Positions 16,742 through 25,055 of a stretch of 64,000 nt of DNA are shown here, piece by piece. A model generated the notes under the pieces. The model did not search any database. It saw nothing but the letters and a program-made list of their open reading frames with translations, and was not told the DNA's origin. Location of the stretch: assembly GCA_964612975.1 (NCBI GenBank), contig CAZTGC010000002.1, positions 124,001 to 188,000 of the forward strand, written 5' to 3'. Made by a program: the position numbers and the translations under genes. Source of the DNA: NZ13-RE01 sp964612975. Lineage in GTDB: Bacteria; Dictyoglomota; Dictyoglomia; Dictyoglomales; Dictyoglomaceae. Every line of letters begins with the position of its first letter. The stretch's first letter is position 1.

Positions 16742-17250
16742 TTTCAATCCCCAATTTTGTTACAATATTAAGATTTCTTATAATTCCCTTTTATACTATA
16801 TTTTTGATAAAGAAAAACTTTTCTTTGGCTTTAATTCTTTTTATTATTGCAGCATTAAGTGATATTTTAGATGGATATTTGGCACGTAAATTAAAACAAG
16901 TTACTAACTTGGGAAAAATTTTAGATCCTGTTTCTGATAAAATTATAATTTTGATCAGCATTTTATTTTTTGGATTAAATAATTATCTTCCACTATTTTT
17001 AGTAATTATTTTCTTTTTAAAGGAGATTTTAATGTTATTATTAGGGGTATATTTTCTTTCTAGAGGAATAGAAATTATATCATCAAGAGCTTTTGGTAAG
17101 ATTGCTACTACCTTTACTTCTATTTCTATTATTATGATTTTACTTAAAATTTCCTTTGCAGATATTATTTTTATAATAGGTCTTTTCTTCTCTCTATTAG
17201 CTGGGATTGATTATCTATTAATCTATATCAAAAAGCTTAAAGCCTTTTAA
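16678..17250 (+). CDS. pgsA: CDP-diacylglycerol--glycerol-3-phosphate phosphatidyltransferase
   Basis: 190 aa from ATG 16678. The CDP-alcohol phosphotransferase motif DxxDGxxAR(x8)GxxxDxxxD is complete (SDILDGYLARKL ... LGKILDPVSD). Four to five TM helices are visible. It makes phosphatidylglycerophosphate. Start choice is awkward: the family normally begins at a short residue run before IPNFVTILR, but no ATG, GTG or TTG lies there in frame. The ATG at 16678 has AGGGTGA seven bases before it and adds a 20-residue Arg/Trp-rich leader encoded over the ROK gene end. The 3' end overlaps the FHA gene by 14 bp. Confidence 0.87.
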   Translation: MGRTGRRCRWNRCWTNDLVQVISIPNFVTILRFLIIPFYTIFLIKKNFSLALILFIIAALSDILDGYLARKLKQVTNLGKILDPVSDKIIILISILFFGLNNYLPLFLVIIFFLKEILMLLLGVYFLSRGIEIISSRAFGKIATTFTSISIIMILLKISFADIIFIIGLFFSLLAGIDYLLIYIKKLKAF

Positions 17251-17683
17251 ATACACAAACTATATCGCCAAATTGCAAAATATCATTATCATGCAGTAGC
17301 TCCTTCTGGACCTTTATTCCATTCACAAAGGTGCTATTGGCACTATTTAAATCTTCAATAAAATAATTTTCTCCTTCTCTTATAATTTTTGCATGAAATC
17401 TTGATACCGTAGGGTGAGAAAGGATTATATCATTTTCCTCATCTCTACCAATTTTGGTTTCCTCTTTTTGAATTTTAAAATCCTTTCCCCTTTCTAAACC
17501 ATGTTTAATTATTAAATATGCCCAATATATAGGAGCGACAGCTGATTCTAACATTATAGTTTTTGATTTTATCTCTTTAAATTCTTCAAACTTCTCTAAC
17601 TTAGGTTCTTCTCTTTTTCTTAATCTTAAAATTATATCGATTATTACTAACAGAATAAGAATTCCTATTAATATATTTCCCAT
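17237..17683 (-). CDS. Membrane-anchored FHA domain protein
   Basis: 148 aa. One N-terminal TM helix (about 4-20), a charged linker, then a forkhead-associated domain (about 75-148) with KIGRDEENDI, HPTVSRFHAKI and LNSANSTFVNG, including the phosphothreonine-binding Arg, Ser and His. Such proteins read Ser/Thr phosphorylation; no kinase is nearby. The gene has its own promoter-like sequence upstream and runs against pgsA, sharing 14 bases at the 3' ends. Confidence 0.88.
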   Translation of the reverse strand: MGNILIGILILLVIIDIILRLRKREEPKLEKFEEFKEIKSKTIMLESAVAPIYWAYLIIKHGLERGKDFKIQKEETKIGRDEENDIILSHPTVSRFHAKIIREGENYFIEDLNSANSTFVNGIKVQKELLHDNDILQFGDIVCVFKRL

Positions 17684-17711
17684 TTTGACCCTCCTTTAAG
17701 AGTATTAATTT

Positions 17712-17739
17712 ATTATACGGAAGGTTTATGGAAAGTCAA
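17712..17739 (-). promoter_or_regulatory. Promoter for the FHA gene
   Basis: On the minus strand TTGACT (plus 17734-17739), 16-bp spacer, TATAAT (plus 17712-17717), about 29 bp before the FHA start. It is divergent from the SLH gene promoter about 50 bp away. Confidence 0.65.
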
Positions 17740-17783
17740 ATTAGATTTATCTTCATGAGATATTAAGATAAAGAATTTAAAAT

Positions 17784-17813
17784 TTGACATAATTATGATT
17801 TTAGTGATAGAAT
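17784..17813 (+). promoter_or_regulatory. Promoter of the SLH/barrel protein gene
   Basis: TTGACA (17784-17789), 18-bp spacer, TAGAAT (17808-17813). The -35 is a perfect consensus. The predicted start is about 17820, giving a 5' untranslated leader of about 144 nt. Confidence 0.75.
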
Positions 17814-17830
17814 TAATCTAAAAATTATAA

Positions 17831-17842
17831 TAAGGAGGTGAT
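17831..17842 (+). promoter_or_regulatory. Full-length Shine-Dalgarno-like element near the predicted mRNA 5' end
   Basis: TAAGGAGGTGAT is complementary over all 12 bases to the usual bacterial 16S 3' end. It sits about 11 nt from the predicted 5' end and 120 nt from the SLH gene start. The only nearby ATG (17841) is part of the element itself, too close for normal initiation. It would open a 17-codon frame ending at 17894. A ribosome-binding mRNA stabiliser of the STAB-SD type is the favoured reading (inference). Confidence 0.6.
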
Positions 17843-17870
17843 GAAAAAAGAAGCTCTAAAGTATTTTTAT

Positions 17871-17936
17871 GAACTTTTCCCCTCTGAAATTTAGAGAGGA
17901 AGTTCATTACCTTTTAGGTAATGGGAACTCTCTCTA
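17871..17936 (+). promoter_or_regulatory. Structured 5' leader with mutually exclusive hairpins
   Basis: 17892-17936 folds into one long hairpin: 8 bp (CATTACCT / AGGTAATG, 3-base loop at 17913-17915), then 4 bp and 7 bp separated by 2-base bulges, 19 bp in all. Its 5' arm (17893-17905) can instead pair with GAACTTTTCCCCTCT at 17871-17885, which would free the 3' arm. No T-tract follows, so it is not a terminator. The SLH ribosome site AAGGAGGG (17952-17959) stays single-stranded in both forms. Confidence 0.6.
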
Positions 17937-17963
17937 GAAAAATTTATTATTAAGGAGGGTAGC

Positions 17964-20900
17964 ATGAGTAAAAAAATTTTTCTCTTTATCTTAATTCTTT
18001 GTTTAGGGTTGTTTTCTTTAAGCTTTGCACAGGTAAAAACCAGATTTAAAGATGTACCTCCTACCCATTGGGCAGCAGAAGCAGTAAAATACCTTTCAGA
18101 AATAGGAATAATAACAGGAATCAGGCCTGATACCTTTGGTGGTGATATGTATGTTACAAGATATCAAGTAGCAGTTTTGTTATATAAATTAATCCAACAA
18201 TTTAAACTTGCAGAGCTTGCTATTCCTGCAAAGGATATTGCAGAATTAAAAACCTTGGTAAAGGAACTTAGCGAAGAATTAACCCTTTTAGGTGGTAAAG
18301 TTGACGATTTAATGGCAACATTAGACGAATTATTAGTAAGAATAGCAGATATAGAATCTGCTCTGGAAGAGAAGGCGAGTTTAGAGGAAGTAGAGGCATT
18401 AATAGATGAGAAGATAGCAGAGATGGAGATACCTGATCTAAGTGAGATAGAGGGTAGAGTAAGTGATTTAGAAGGGTTAGTAGGAGATTTAGATAGCAGA
18501 TTATCAGATGTAGAGGTAGCATTAACAGAGAAGGCGAGTTTAGAGGAAGTAGAGGCATTAATAGATGAGAAGATAGCAGAGATGGAGATACCTGATCTAA
18601 GTGAGATAGAGGGTAGAGTAAGTGATTTAGAAGGGTTAGTAGGAGATTTAGATAGCAGATTATCAGATGTAGAGGTAGCATTAACAGAGAAGGCGAGTTT
18701 AGAGGAAGTAGAGGCATTAATAGGGGAGGTAACAGGGAGAGTTGATGAGTTAGAAGGGCGTGTAGGAGATTTGGAATCTCAAGTTGCAGATCTTGCTATC
18801 CAAATTGCAGAGATTGAAAAAATAGAAGTTACTGAAGAACAAATTAGAGCAGTGGTAGAGGAAAAGCTTGAAGAGACAATTGAAAAAATAACAAGAGAAG
18901 TAATGGAGGAATTAATTAGTAGAGTAAGTGATTTAGAAGGGTTAGTAGGAGATTTAGATAGTAGATTGGTTGATGTAGAGGTAGCATTAACGGAAAAGGC
19001 GAGTTTAGAAGAAGTAGAGGCATTAATAGAGGAAGGGTTAGCAGGAGTTGTTGAGAGAGTAGATAGTGTAGAGGCAGCTGTATCCGATTTAGATATAAGG
19101 GTTGGAGATTTAGAAAGTGGAATTTCAGATATATTAGCAGTAACCGATGATCTATCCTCTAACCTAATTTCCCTTTCTGAGAGGGTAGATGCCCTTGAGG
19201 GATTAAGTGAAACTGTTGATAATTTAGCAATTTTTGTAGAAGATATCGAGGTTAGAGTATCTGATATAGAGGTTCTTCTTGTTGATAGACCTACGATGGA
19301 TGAAGTAATTGCTCTATTAGAAGAGAAGTTAGCAGAAATTGAAGTTCCAGATGTTGAGGAATTAAAATCATTAGCTGATGTTATTGATGTTTTAAGAGCA
19401 GATGTGGACGCTCTTCTTGTTGAAGAAATACCCACAATAAAAGATGATATAGCAAGTCTACAGGATCAAGTTGCAGAACTATTAGATAGGGTATCTTTAC
19501 TTGAGGTTGGAGTAAGGCCAGAAGTAGTTGAAGTTCCTGTAGAAGTAGCAGAATTAAGTGCCAAAATAGAAACCCTTGATGTTGTAATTTATGATATTTA
19601 CTCTCTACTTGATGAGCTAGCATTAGGACTTACTGGACTGAGCGAGAAAGTTTCTACCATAGAAGAGGCAGTATCTGAGGTTCAAAGTAAAGTAGCAGAA
19701 TTAGAGAAAGCTAAATTTGCAATAAGCGGTTCTACTTCTGTCACTGTAACGAAGGAGTTTGGGGGGAACAAGAATATAACTGTTGATGACTCTACAAAAC
19801 TGAATCTAACATTTACCCCTCTAGATGGAGTTAAAATATCTTCAAGTATATCTTTGAAAGGTATAACTTCTGGTATATCAACTTCTTTCAATAAATTAAG
19901 TGTTAGTGTTTCTGAAGCAGTATTTGGAATAAAGAATTTTGCTCTTGTCTATGATCATACTGCAAGTGGCAACTTTGCAATAGATGTTTATGGCCTTGTA
20001 GGATCAAAAACTGCAAAATTAGTAATATCTTCTGATTTACCATTCCAAGGAGTAAAGGCAAGTATTGGAATAGATGGAAGTTCTAATGGAAGTGGGGAAG
20101 ATTTAGTTGCAGGTAAGGTTTATGGAAGTACAGGAAATATCAACTATAACCTCTTTGGAAGCATAGGAAGAACAACTGCTACTATACCTTATAGTGCACT
20201 GATAGGTATGGATTTAGATACTATGGTTGGAGAGGGAGTTAAGCTATTTGGTGAAGCAGTATATGATGGAACCTTTGATGTATTAGGAGGAGTATCCCTT
20301 AGGGATGTAGGAATAAAGGGATTAAGTTCTACTTTAAAGGCTACATATAAAGATAACAGTCTAACCCTTTATGGATCTGCAAGCTATTCAGTATCTCCTC
20401 AAGCAAAGGTAACAGGAGAGGTTACAGTTTCTGATGTAACAACAACACCTGGAGTGACAGTTAAAGGAACTTTAGAAGGAACTTTAGATTCTTTTGCATA
20501 TAAGACATGGGTTCAAGCAGATCTAAAGCAGAATAAATATTCAGGATATTTGGAACTTTCTTATGCTGTGGATCCATACTCCTTAAAATTAATAGCAAAT
20601 ATTCCAGATTTAACAAGAATAACTGATCTAAATGATACAAGATTAATTATTGAGGGAAGTTATAAACTTGCACCAAATCTCAAACTATCAGCTCTTGTAG
20701 ATACACACTATGAAGNNNNNNNNNNNNNNNNNNNNNNNNNNNNNNNNNNNNNNNNNNNNNNNNNNNNNNNNNNNNNNNNNNNNNNNNNNNNNNNNNNNNN
20801 NNNNNNNNNNNNNNNCTACTTCAGCAGGAAAGGTTTGGGCAGATTTAGCTCTTGCTCCAAATGTTAATGTAAACTTAACAGTATTAAAGAAGGCATTAGG

Positions 20901-20964
20901 AACACTTATGACCAACCCAACACAAGATCTTTCTGTAAGTCTAGGAACTACAGTAAGTTTCTAA
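17964..20964 (+). CDS. SLH-domain, coiled-coil, outer-membrane beta-barrel protein (OmpM/SlpA-like), interrupted by assembly gap
   Basis: About 917 codons are readable before the gap and about 49 after. A signal peptide ends SLSFAQ. One SLH domain follows (FKDVPPTHWAAEAVKYL, GDMYVTRYQVAVLLYKL), which binds secondary cell-wall polymer or peptidoglycan. Residues about 75-590 are a very long heptad-type coiled coil with repeats of SLEEVEALI and SDLEGLVGDLDSRL. From about 595 on, alternating polar/hydrophobic strands rich in Ser, Gly and Thr look like a beta-barrel. The 3' fragment ends GTTVSF with a terminal Phe, as in BAM-inserted proteins. This layout matches OmpM porins of diderm Firmicutes and SlpA of Deinococcus-Thermus. 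The frame before and after the gap fits only if the missing length is a multiple of 3; the 100-N spacer is not. AAGGAGGG precedes the ATG. Confidence 0.85.
18372..18723 (+). repeat. 159-bp tandem repeat in the coiled-coil region
   Basis: Two copies, 18372-18530 and 18531-18689, are identical at every base. A third copy (18690-18723) keeps the first 34 bases before diverging. The unit encodes 53 residues. A diverged copy with the same DLEGLVGDLDSRL and SLEEVEALI blocks lies at about 18919-19031. Confidence 0.95.
20716..20815. other. Assembly gap (100 N)
   Basis: Exactly 100 Ns, the conventional placeholder for a gap of unknown size, inside the barrel-coding part of the SLH protein. The flanking reading frames are compatible only with a true length divisible by three. 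Confidence 0.98.
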
Positions 20965-20979
20965 TTCTAAGAATTTTAA

Positions 20980-21016
20980 GGGGGGCTCCCAAAACTGGGA
21001 GTCCCCCTATTTTTTT
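20980..21016 (+). terminator. Strong rho-independent terminator after the SLH gene
   Basis: An 11-bp stem (20980-20990 with 20997-21007, one G-T pair) of GGGGGGCTCCC / GGGAGTCCCCC closes a 6-base loop and is followed by TATTTTTTT. It ends on the stop codon of the convergent flavoprotein gene. Confidence 0.95.
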
Positions 21017-22214
21017 ATATACTTTCTAAAAGGGATTTTAATAGAAGGGGAATAAACCTTATAGATTTTAAACTTTTTGGATCTGAGATTAGAGAAGGAA
21101 CTACAGAAAATATTGAGGTTTGATAGGCCGTATCGCCCCTTTCTTCTATTTTTTTAATTACCATTGGATTATTAATGATATCCCATATCTCTTCTAAATC
21201 ATCATCAGAAAGATTATTTAAAAATCTTCTTATTAAACCAGTGAAGAATAATTCTTTTCCAAAGGAGTTTTTTATTAATTTAGGATAGGCCTTTAAGAAA
21301 TTTAAATTTCCAGTTTCGAAATATTTATAGATTTGATTCACTGCTATTTTTGCTCCTTTAAGCCCAAAATAAATTCCTCCACCTGTGGTGGATTTATTAA
21401 ATCCACAGGCATCTCCTACGATAAGGATATTTGGGGGTATAAACATCTCGTAAGGTCCATATATGGGAATAATTCCTCCATATTCCCTTTCTATTATAAA
21501 ATAATTTGTCCTTTCCTTAATTTTTGAGATTAAATTTTCTAAATAAATTTTAGGATTATTCTGAGGTAATACAGAAACCCCAATTCTTATTAAATCATCT
21601 TTTAGGGGGGAGACCCAGGCAAAGAATCCCTTGGAATATTTTTCGCCAAAATATAACTCTACGCATTCCTTATCCTTTAATGGAATTCCTGATACTTCAT
21701 ATTGAAGCCCAACTAAATAAGGCTTTTGGTAAAGTCCTAAATTTCTTAGAAATTGTCTTTTAGCACCCTCTGCATCTATAATTATCCTACCCTTTACTTT
21801 ATTTATTCTTTCCTTCTTTTTAAAATATATCTCACTATATCCTTTAAAATGATGCACATTAAAAGCCTTTGCCCTAAAAATTATCCTTACTCCCTTTTTT
21901 TCTGACATCTCTCCTAAGTTTTTATCAAACTCTGTCCTATCTACTATATATGAATCTTCCCTTTCCTTTTTCAATTTTATCTCTTTTCCCGAAGGAGAAA
22001 AAAAATATGCTCCTTTTAATGGAGAAAGAATAGAATTTTTTGGAAGAGAAAATTCGTTAAAGGCATGAACACTTAATTTCCCTAGGCAATGAATGGGTTC
22101 TCCAATATTACTATGTTCTTCTAATATAATGGCCTTTAAACCAAAAGAAGCAGAAAGATAACCTGAAAAGTTTCCAGCTGGTCCTCCTCCAATTATTACA
22201 ACATCCCAAATCAT
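21015..22214 (-). CDS. FAD-dependent oxidoreductase, geranylgeranyl reductase family
   Basis: 399 aa. An N-terminal FAD Rossmann motif VVIIGGGPAGNFSGYLSA, then EEHSNIGEPIHCLGKLS with the Cys-containing segment typical of geranylgeranyl reductases, a YIVDRTEFD motif and a second FAD motif ILIVGDACGFNKSTTGGGI. Members saturate isoprenoid chains of lipids, chlorophyll or quinones. The bacterial substrate here is not evident; a polyprenyl lipid or quinone is plausible. It starts on the stop codon of the upstream aminotransferase (TAATG). Confidence 0.85.
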   Translation of the reverse strand: MIWDVVIIGGGPAGNFSGYLSASFGLKAIILEEHSNIGEPIHCLGKLSVHAFNEFSLPKNSILSPLKGAYFFSPSGKEIKLKKEREDSYIVDRTEFDKNLGEMSEKKGVRIIFRAKAFNVHHFKGYSEIYFKKKERINKVKGRIIIDAEGAKRQFLRNLGLYQKPYLVGLQYEVSGIPLKDKECVELYFGEKYSKGFFAWVSPLKDDLIRIGVSVLPQNNPKIYLENLISKIKERTNYFIIEREYGGIIPIYGPYEMFIPPNILIVGDACGFNKSTTGGGIYFGLKGAKIAVNQIYKYFETGNLNFLKAYPKLIKNSFGKELFFTGLIRRFLNNLSDDDLEEIWDIINNPMVIKKIEERGDTAYQTSIFSVVPSLISDPKSLKSIRFIPLLLKSLLESI

Positions 22215-23401
22215 TATTTCTGCAGATCTTCCCAGGCTTTAAGAAGCCTTCTTACACCTTCAAAGATATCTTCGAGATCTATTTGGGAGAAGGAGATTCT
22301 CGCAGTATTTTTACCCTTTCCATTTACAAAAAACTCCTCTCCTGGAACAAAGCTGGTCTTATTTTCCAATGCCTTTTCTGCTAAATCGTAGCAATCTATA
22401 TTCTCAGGAAAGGTTAAGAAGAAGAAAAATCCTCCTTCCGGATTATTCCAAGTTGCCTTATTAAGAAAATAAACTTCCAATGCTTCTCTTAATTTGTTCC
22501 TTTTTTCCTTATATATTTTCCTCAATTTTTCTAAATTATTCTTTAAAAAGCCATTTTTACAAAAATAATAAATTAACTTTTGAGCATAGATGCCACAGCA
22601 AAGATCTGAAGCTTCTTTTAGCAATCTAAGGGGCTTGATTAATTCCTTTGGAGCAATAATAAAACCTGTTCTTAGTCCTGGAGATAAAATCTTTGAAAAG
22701 CTTCCAATGGTGATAATATATTCAGAATTATTTAGAGTTAGTAAGGGAGGTAAAGTATCCCTGTCGTAGGATAAAAGGCTATATGCTAAATCCTCTACTA
22801 TATAAAATTTATATCTTTCTGCAATTTCTATTAATCTTTTCCTTCTTTCAAGGGGGAGACATGTTCCAGCAGGATTAGAAAAATCTGGAACTACATATAA
22901 AACTTTTGGGGATGATGGTAAATCTCTAATGATTTCCTCTAATTCTTCTAATTTTATCCCATTTTCATCCTGAGAGACTCCAATTAATTTAGGCTGAAAA
23001 ATTCTCCAGGCTTGTATTGTCCCTAAATATCCTGGAGATTCGATTAAAGCATAATCATCAGGATCTAAAAACAATTTTCCGATCAGATCTAAAGCCTGCT
23101 GAGAACCCTCTGTTATGATTATATTTTCAGGGGGTACTTTTTCCCCCCATTTGAAAAAAAACTCTTCTCCAATCCAACTTCTAAGATTTATATCCCCAAT
23201 ACTTGATGAATATTGAAAAACAATCTTACCTTCTTTTTCTAACATTTCCTCTTGACATAATTTAATTTCTTCTATAGGGAACAAATTGTTATCAGGGAGT
23301 CCACCAGCAAAGGAAATTACCTCAGGATCTTGAGCAAGAACAAATTTTGACATAGCATCTGAGCTGGGATATCTTGTCCTTTTAGAAAGTAAATCCTTCA
23401 T
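22214..23401 (-). CDS. PLP-dependent class I/II aminotransferase (2-aminoadipate aminotransferase-like)
   Basis: 395 aa from ATG 23401, which has GGAGGG seven bases upstream; an in-frame Met at 23431 lacks a ribosome site. It starts with MKDLLSKRTRYP, then ISFAGGLPDNNLFP, the PDFSNPAGTCL substrate loop, an EDLAYSLL Asp for PLP N1, and the PLP lysine in TIGSFSKILSPGLRTGFI. This is the LysN/MocR-type fold I subgroup, active on aminoadipate, leucine or aromatic amino acids. It has no DNA-binding domain. Precise substrate unknown. Confidence 0.88.
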   Translation of the reverse strand: MKDLLSKRTRYPSSDAMSKFVLAQDPEVISFAGGLPDNNLFPIEEIKLCQEEMLEKEGKIVFQYSSSIGDINLRSWIGEEFFFKWGEKVPPENIIITEGSQQALDLIGKLFLDPDDYALIESPGYLGTIQAWRIFQPKLIGVSQDENGIKLEELEEIIRDLPSSPKVLYVVPDFSNPAGTCLPLERRKRLIEIAERYKFYIVEDLAYSLLSYDRDTLPPLLTLNNSEYIITIGSFSKILSPGLRTGFIIAPKELIKPLRLLKEASDLCCGIYAQKLIYYFCKNGFLKNNLEKLRKIYKEKRNKLREALEVYFLNKATWNNPEGGFFFFLTFPENIDCYDLAEKALENKTSFVPGEEFFVNGKGKNTARISFSQIDLEDIFEGVRRLLKAWEDLQK

Positions 23402-23465
23402 TTTAAATCCCTCCGGAAATTTTTCATACAACTTAACATAATTCTTTTAAAAGGTCAAGATTTTT

Positions 23466-24395
23466 TTAATCTATTCTTTTTATATCTACTTCATTAATAA
23501 GTTTGAAAATTAGGGAAGTATCACTTTCCTCAAGCTCTAATTTTTGAATCTTTACATATGCGGTAGAACAAGCAAGTTTTAAAGCATATATGGGATCATT
23601 ATTTTTTATTCCCACTATAAATCCAGCAAGAAAGGCATCACCAGCCCCCCAATTATGTCCCTTTATAGGGGGCAAACTTACAAAAAACATTTCCCTTTCT
23701 GTAGTAAGAAAAGCGCCCTTTTCCCCTAAAGATATAAGAGAATATTGAATTCCTTTTTCTCTAAAGAAGTATCCTGCCCTTTTTAAATCAATTTTAGTTT
23801 CTATAGAAAAACCTAATATTTCTTCTGCTTCTTCTTTATTGGGCTTAATAATATCTGGTTTTTTATCAAGGGCAATTTTTAATGCTTTTCCTTGAGCATC
23901 TAATACTTTTTTAACTGGATATTTCTTTGCAATTTCTAATAAATCTGAATATATATCTTGAGAAACTCCCGGTGGAATACTTCCAGAGAGAACTAATAAT
24001 TTAGAATTTGAAATCAATCTTTTAAGTTTTTCCTTCAATTCATATATTTTATCCGATGATATTTCTGGTCCCTTTCCATTTATAACTGTTGTTGGCCTCT
24101 TATTTTCCGTTTCAAATATCCCCACTGCAAATCTTGTATCTCCATTTATTTTTATAAAATCAAAGGGAATGCCCCTCTTTTCCAATTCGTTTTCTAATAT
24201 TTTTCCTGTTAATCCTCCTGATATTCCGAGAATAAAGGTTTCTTCATCGAAAATTCTTAGGACTCGTGAAATATTTATTCCTTTTCCCCCTGGAATCAAA
24301 AGTTCCCTTTGAGATCTATGGATTCTTCCTATTTTCAATTCAGATATGAATAAGGTTAAGTCTAAACTTGGATTTAGAGTAACGGTAAGAATCAT
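23466..24395 (-). CDS. PfkB-family hexose-phosphate kinase (1-phosphofructokinase-like)
   Basis: 309 aa. Starts MILTVTLNPSLDLTLFI, the signature of 1-phosphofructokinase/tagatose-6-phosphate kinases, followed by GGKGINISRVL, LSGSIPPGVS and the catalytic NWGAGDAFLAGF (Asp base). Gene neighbours give no phosphotransferase system, so fructose-1-phosphate may not be the substrate. GGAGGAATTTT precedes the ATG. It is divergent from the TPR gene. Confidence 0.88.
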   Translation of the reverse strand: MILTVTLNPSLDLTLFISELKIGRIHRSQRELLIPGGKGINISRVLRIFDEETFILGISGGLTGKILENELEKRGIPFDFIKINGDTRFAVGIFETENKRPTTVINGKGPEISSDKIYELKEKLKRLISNSKLLVLSGSIPPGVSQDIYSDLLEIAKKYPVKKVLDAQGKALKIALDKKPDIIKPNKEEAEEILGFSIETKIDLKRAGYFFREKGIQYSLISLGEKGAFLTTEREMFFVSLPPIKGHNWGAGDAFLAGFIVGIKNNDPIYALKLACSTAYVKIQKLELEESDTSLIFKLINEVDIKRID

Positions 24396-24444
24396 AAAAT
24401 TCCTCCTATATACTTTTATGATCTTTTCTTTTTTCTTTTTCAGT

Positions 24445-24452
24445 ATTATACT
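24445..24452. promoter_or_regulatory. Overlapping divergent -10 elements between pfkB-type and TPR genes
   Basis: TATACT (24447-24452) on the plus strand and TATAAT on the minus strand (plus 24445-24450) share bases in the near-palindrome AGTATTATACT. The plus -10 lies 6 bases before the TPR ATG, implying a leaderless transcript. The -35 boxes are weak in both directions. Confidence 0.4.
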
Positions 24453-24458
24453 TAATTT

Positions 24459-25055
24459 ATGGTTGATAATATAGAGGAGATTTTAAGATTAGCAGATGAT
24501 TATAAATTACAGGGGAAGCTTACAAAAGCTATTTTTTTATATGAGTGGCTTCTAAAGGAAATTCAAGATTTTGAATTATCCCAATGGATAAGAATAACCC
24601 TTGCAGATTTATATATATGGATTAAGGAATATACTAAAGCAAAGGAACTTATAGAAGAAACCATTAATTTGGAGCCTGGTAATTCTTTGTATCACTATCT
24701 CTTAGGCTTTACTTGTCTTTCTGAAGGTAATATTGAGCTGGCAAAGAAAAACTTTTTTAAAGCTTTGGAGCTAAATCCTGAAAATCCTGAATATTTAAGG
24801 GGATTGGCTTGGACAAAATATCTTTCTGGAGATTTGGAAGGTGCTGAGATACTCTTAAAAAAAGTATTGGAACTTGATTCTGGGAATACTGCAGCAAGGG
24901 ATAACCTTATTGAAGTTTTTATAAAAAAAGGAAAATTAAAAGAAGCAGAGGAAGAGATTAAAAAATTTAGAAGTTTTGATCCAAAGGATTGGCAGATCCT
25001 TCAGAGAGTTCAGCAATTAAGAGAAAAAGCTAAAGAAATAAAAGAAAATTCTTAA
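24459..25055 (+). CDS. TPR repeat protein
   Basis: 198 aa, no signal peptide. At least four tetratricopeptide units of 34 residues are visible, with the YHYLLGFTCLSEGNIELAKKN and YLRGLAWTKYLSGDLEGAE pattern. TPR domains bind partner proteins; the partner is unknown. No ribosome site precedes the ATG and a -10-like hexamer ends 6 bases upstream, so translation may be leaderless. The 3' end overlaps ftsH by 4 bp. Confidence 0.85.
   Translation: MVDNIEEILRLADDYKLQGKLTKAIFLYEWLLKEIQDFELSQWIRITLADLYIWIKEYTKAKELIEETINLEPGNSLYHYLLGFTCLSEGNIELAKKNFFKALELNPENPEYLRGLAWTKYLSGDLEGAEILLKKVLELDSGNTAARDNLIEVFIKKGKLKEAEEEIKKFRSFDPKDWQILQRVQQLREKAKEIKENS

Noticed and set aside
17841..17894. 17-codon leader peptide as a functional gene
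   Set aside because: The ATG is only 2 bases from GGAGG, too close for efficient initiation; kept as an alternative under the leader finding, not as a gene.
17892..17936. Hairpin as a terminator or known riboswitch
   Set aside because: No T-tract follows, and no conserved core of a riboswitch class I know could be recognised.
18268..18717. Leu/Pro-rich open frame opposite the coiled-coil repeats (minus strand)
   Set aside because: It is the mirror of the repeat-rich SLH gene; its repeats are exactly those of the plus-strand unit, and it has no ribosome site or family match.
20710..20964. Separate small gene after the N gap
   Set aside because: It only starts at an ATG next to the gap; the reading frame after the gap is the C-terminal end of the SLH protein, in phase if the gap length is a multiple of three.
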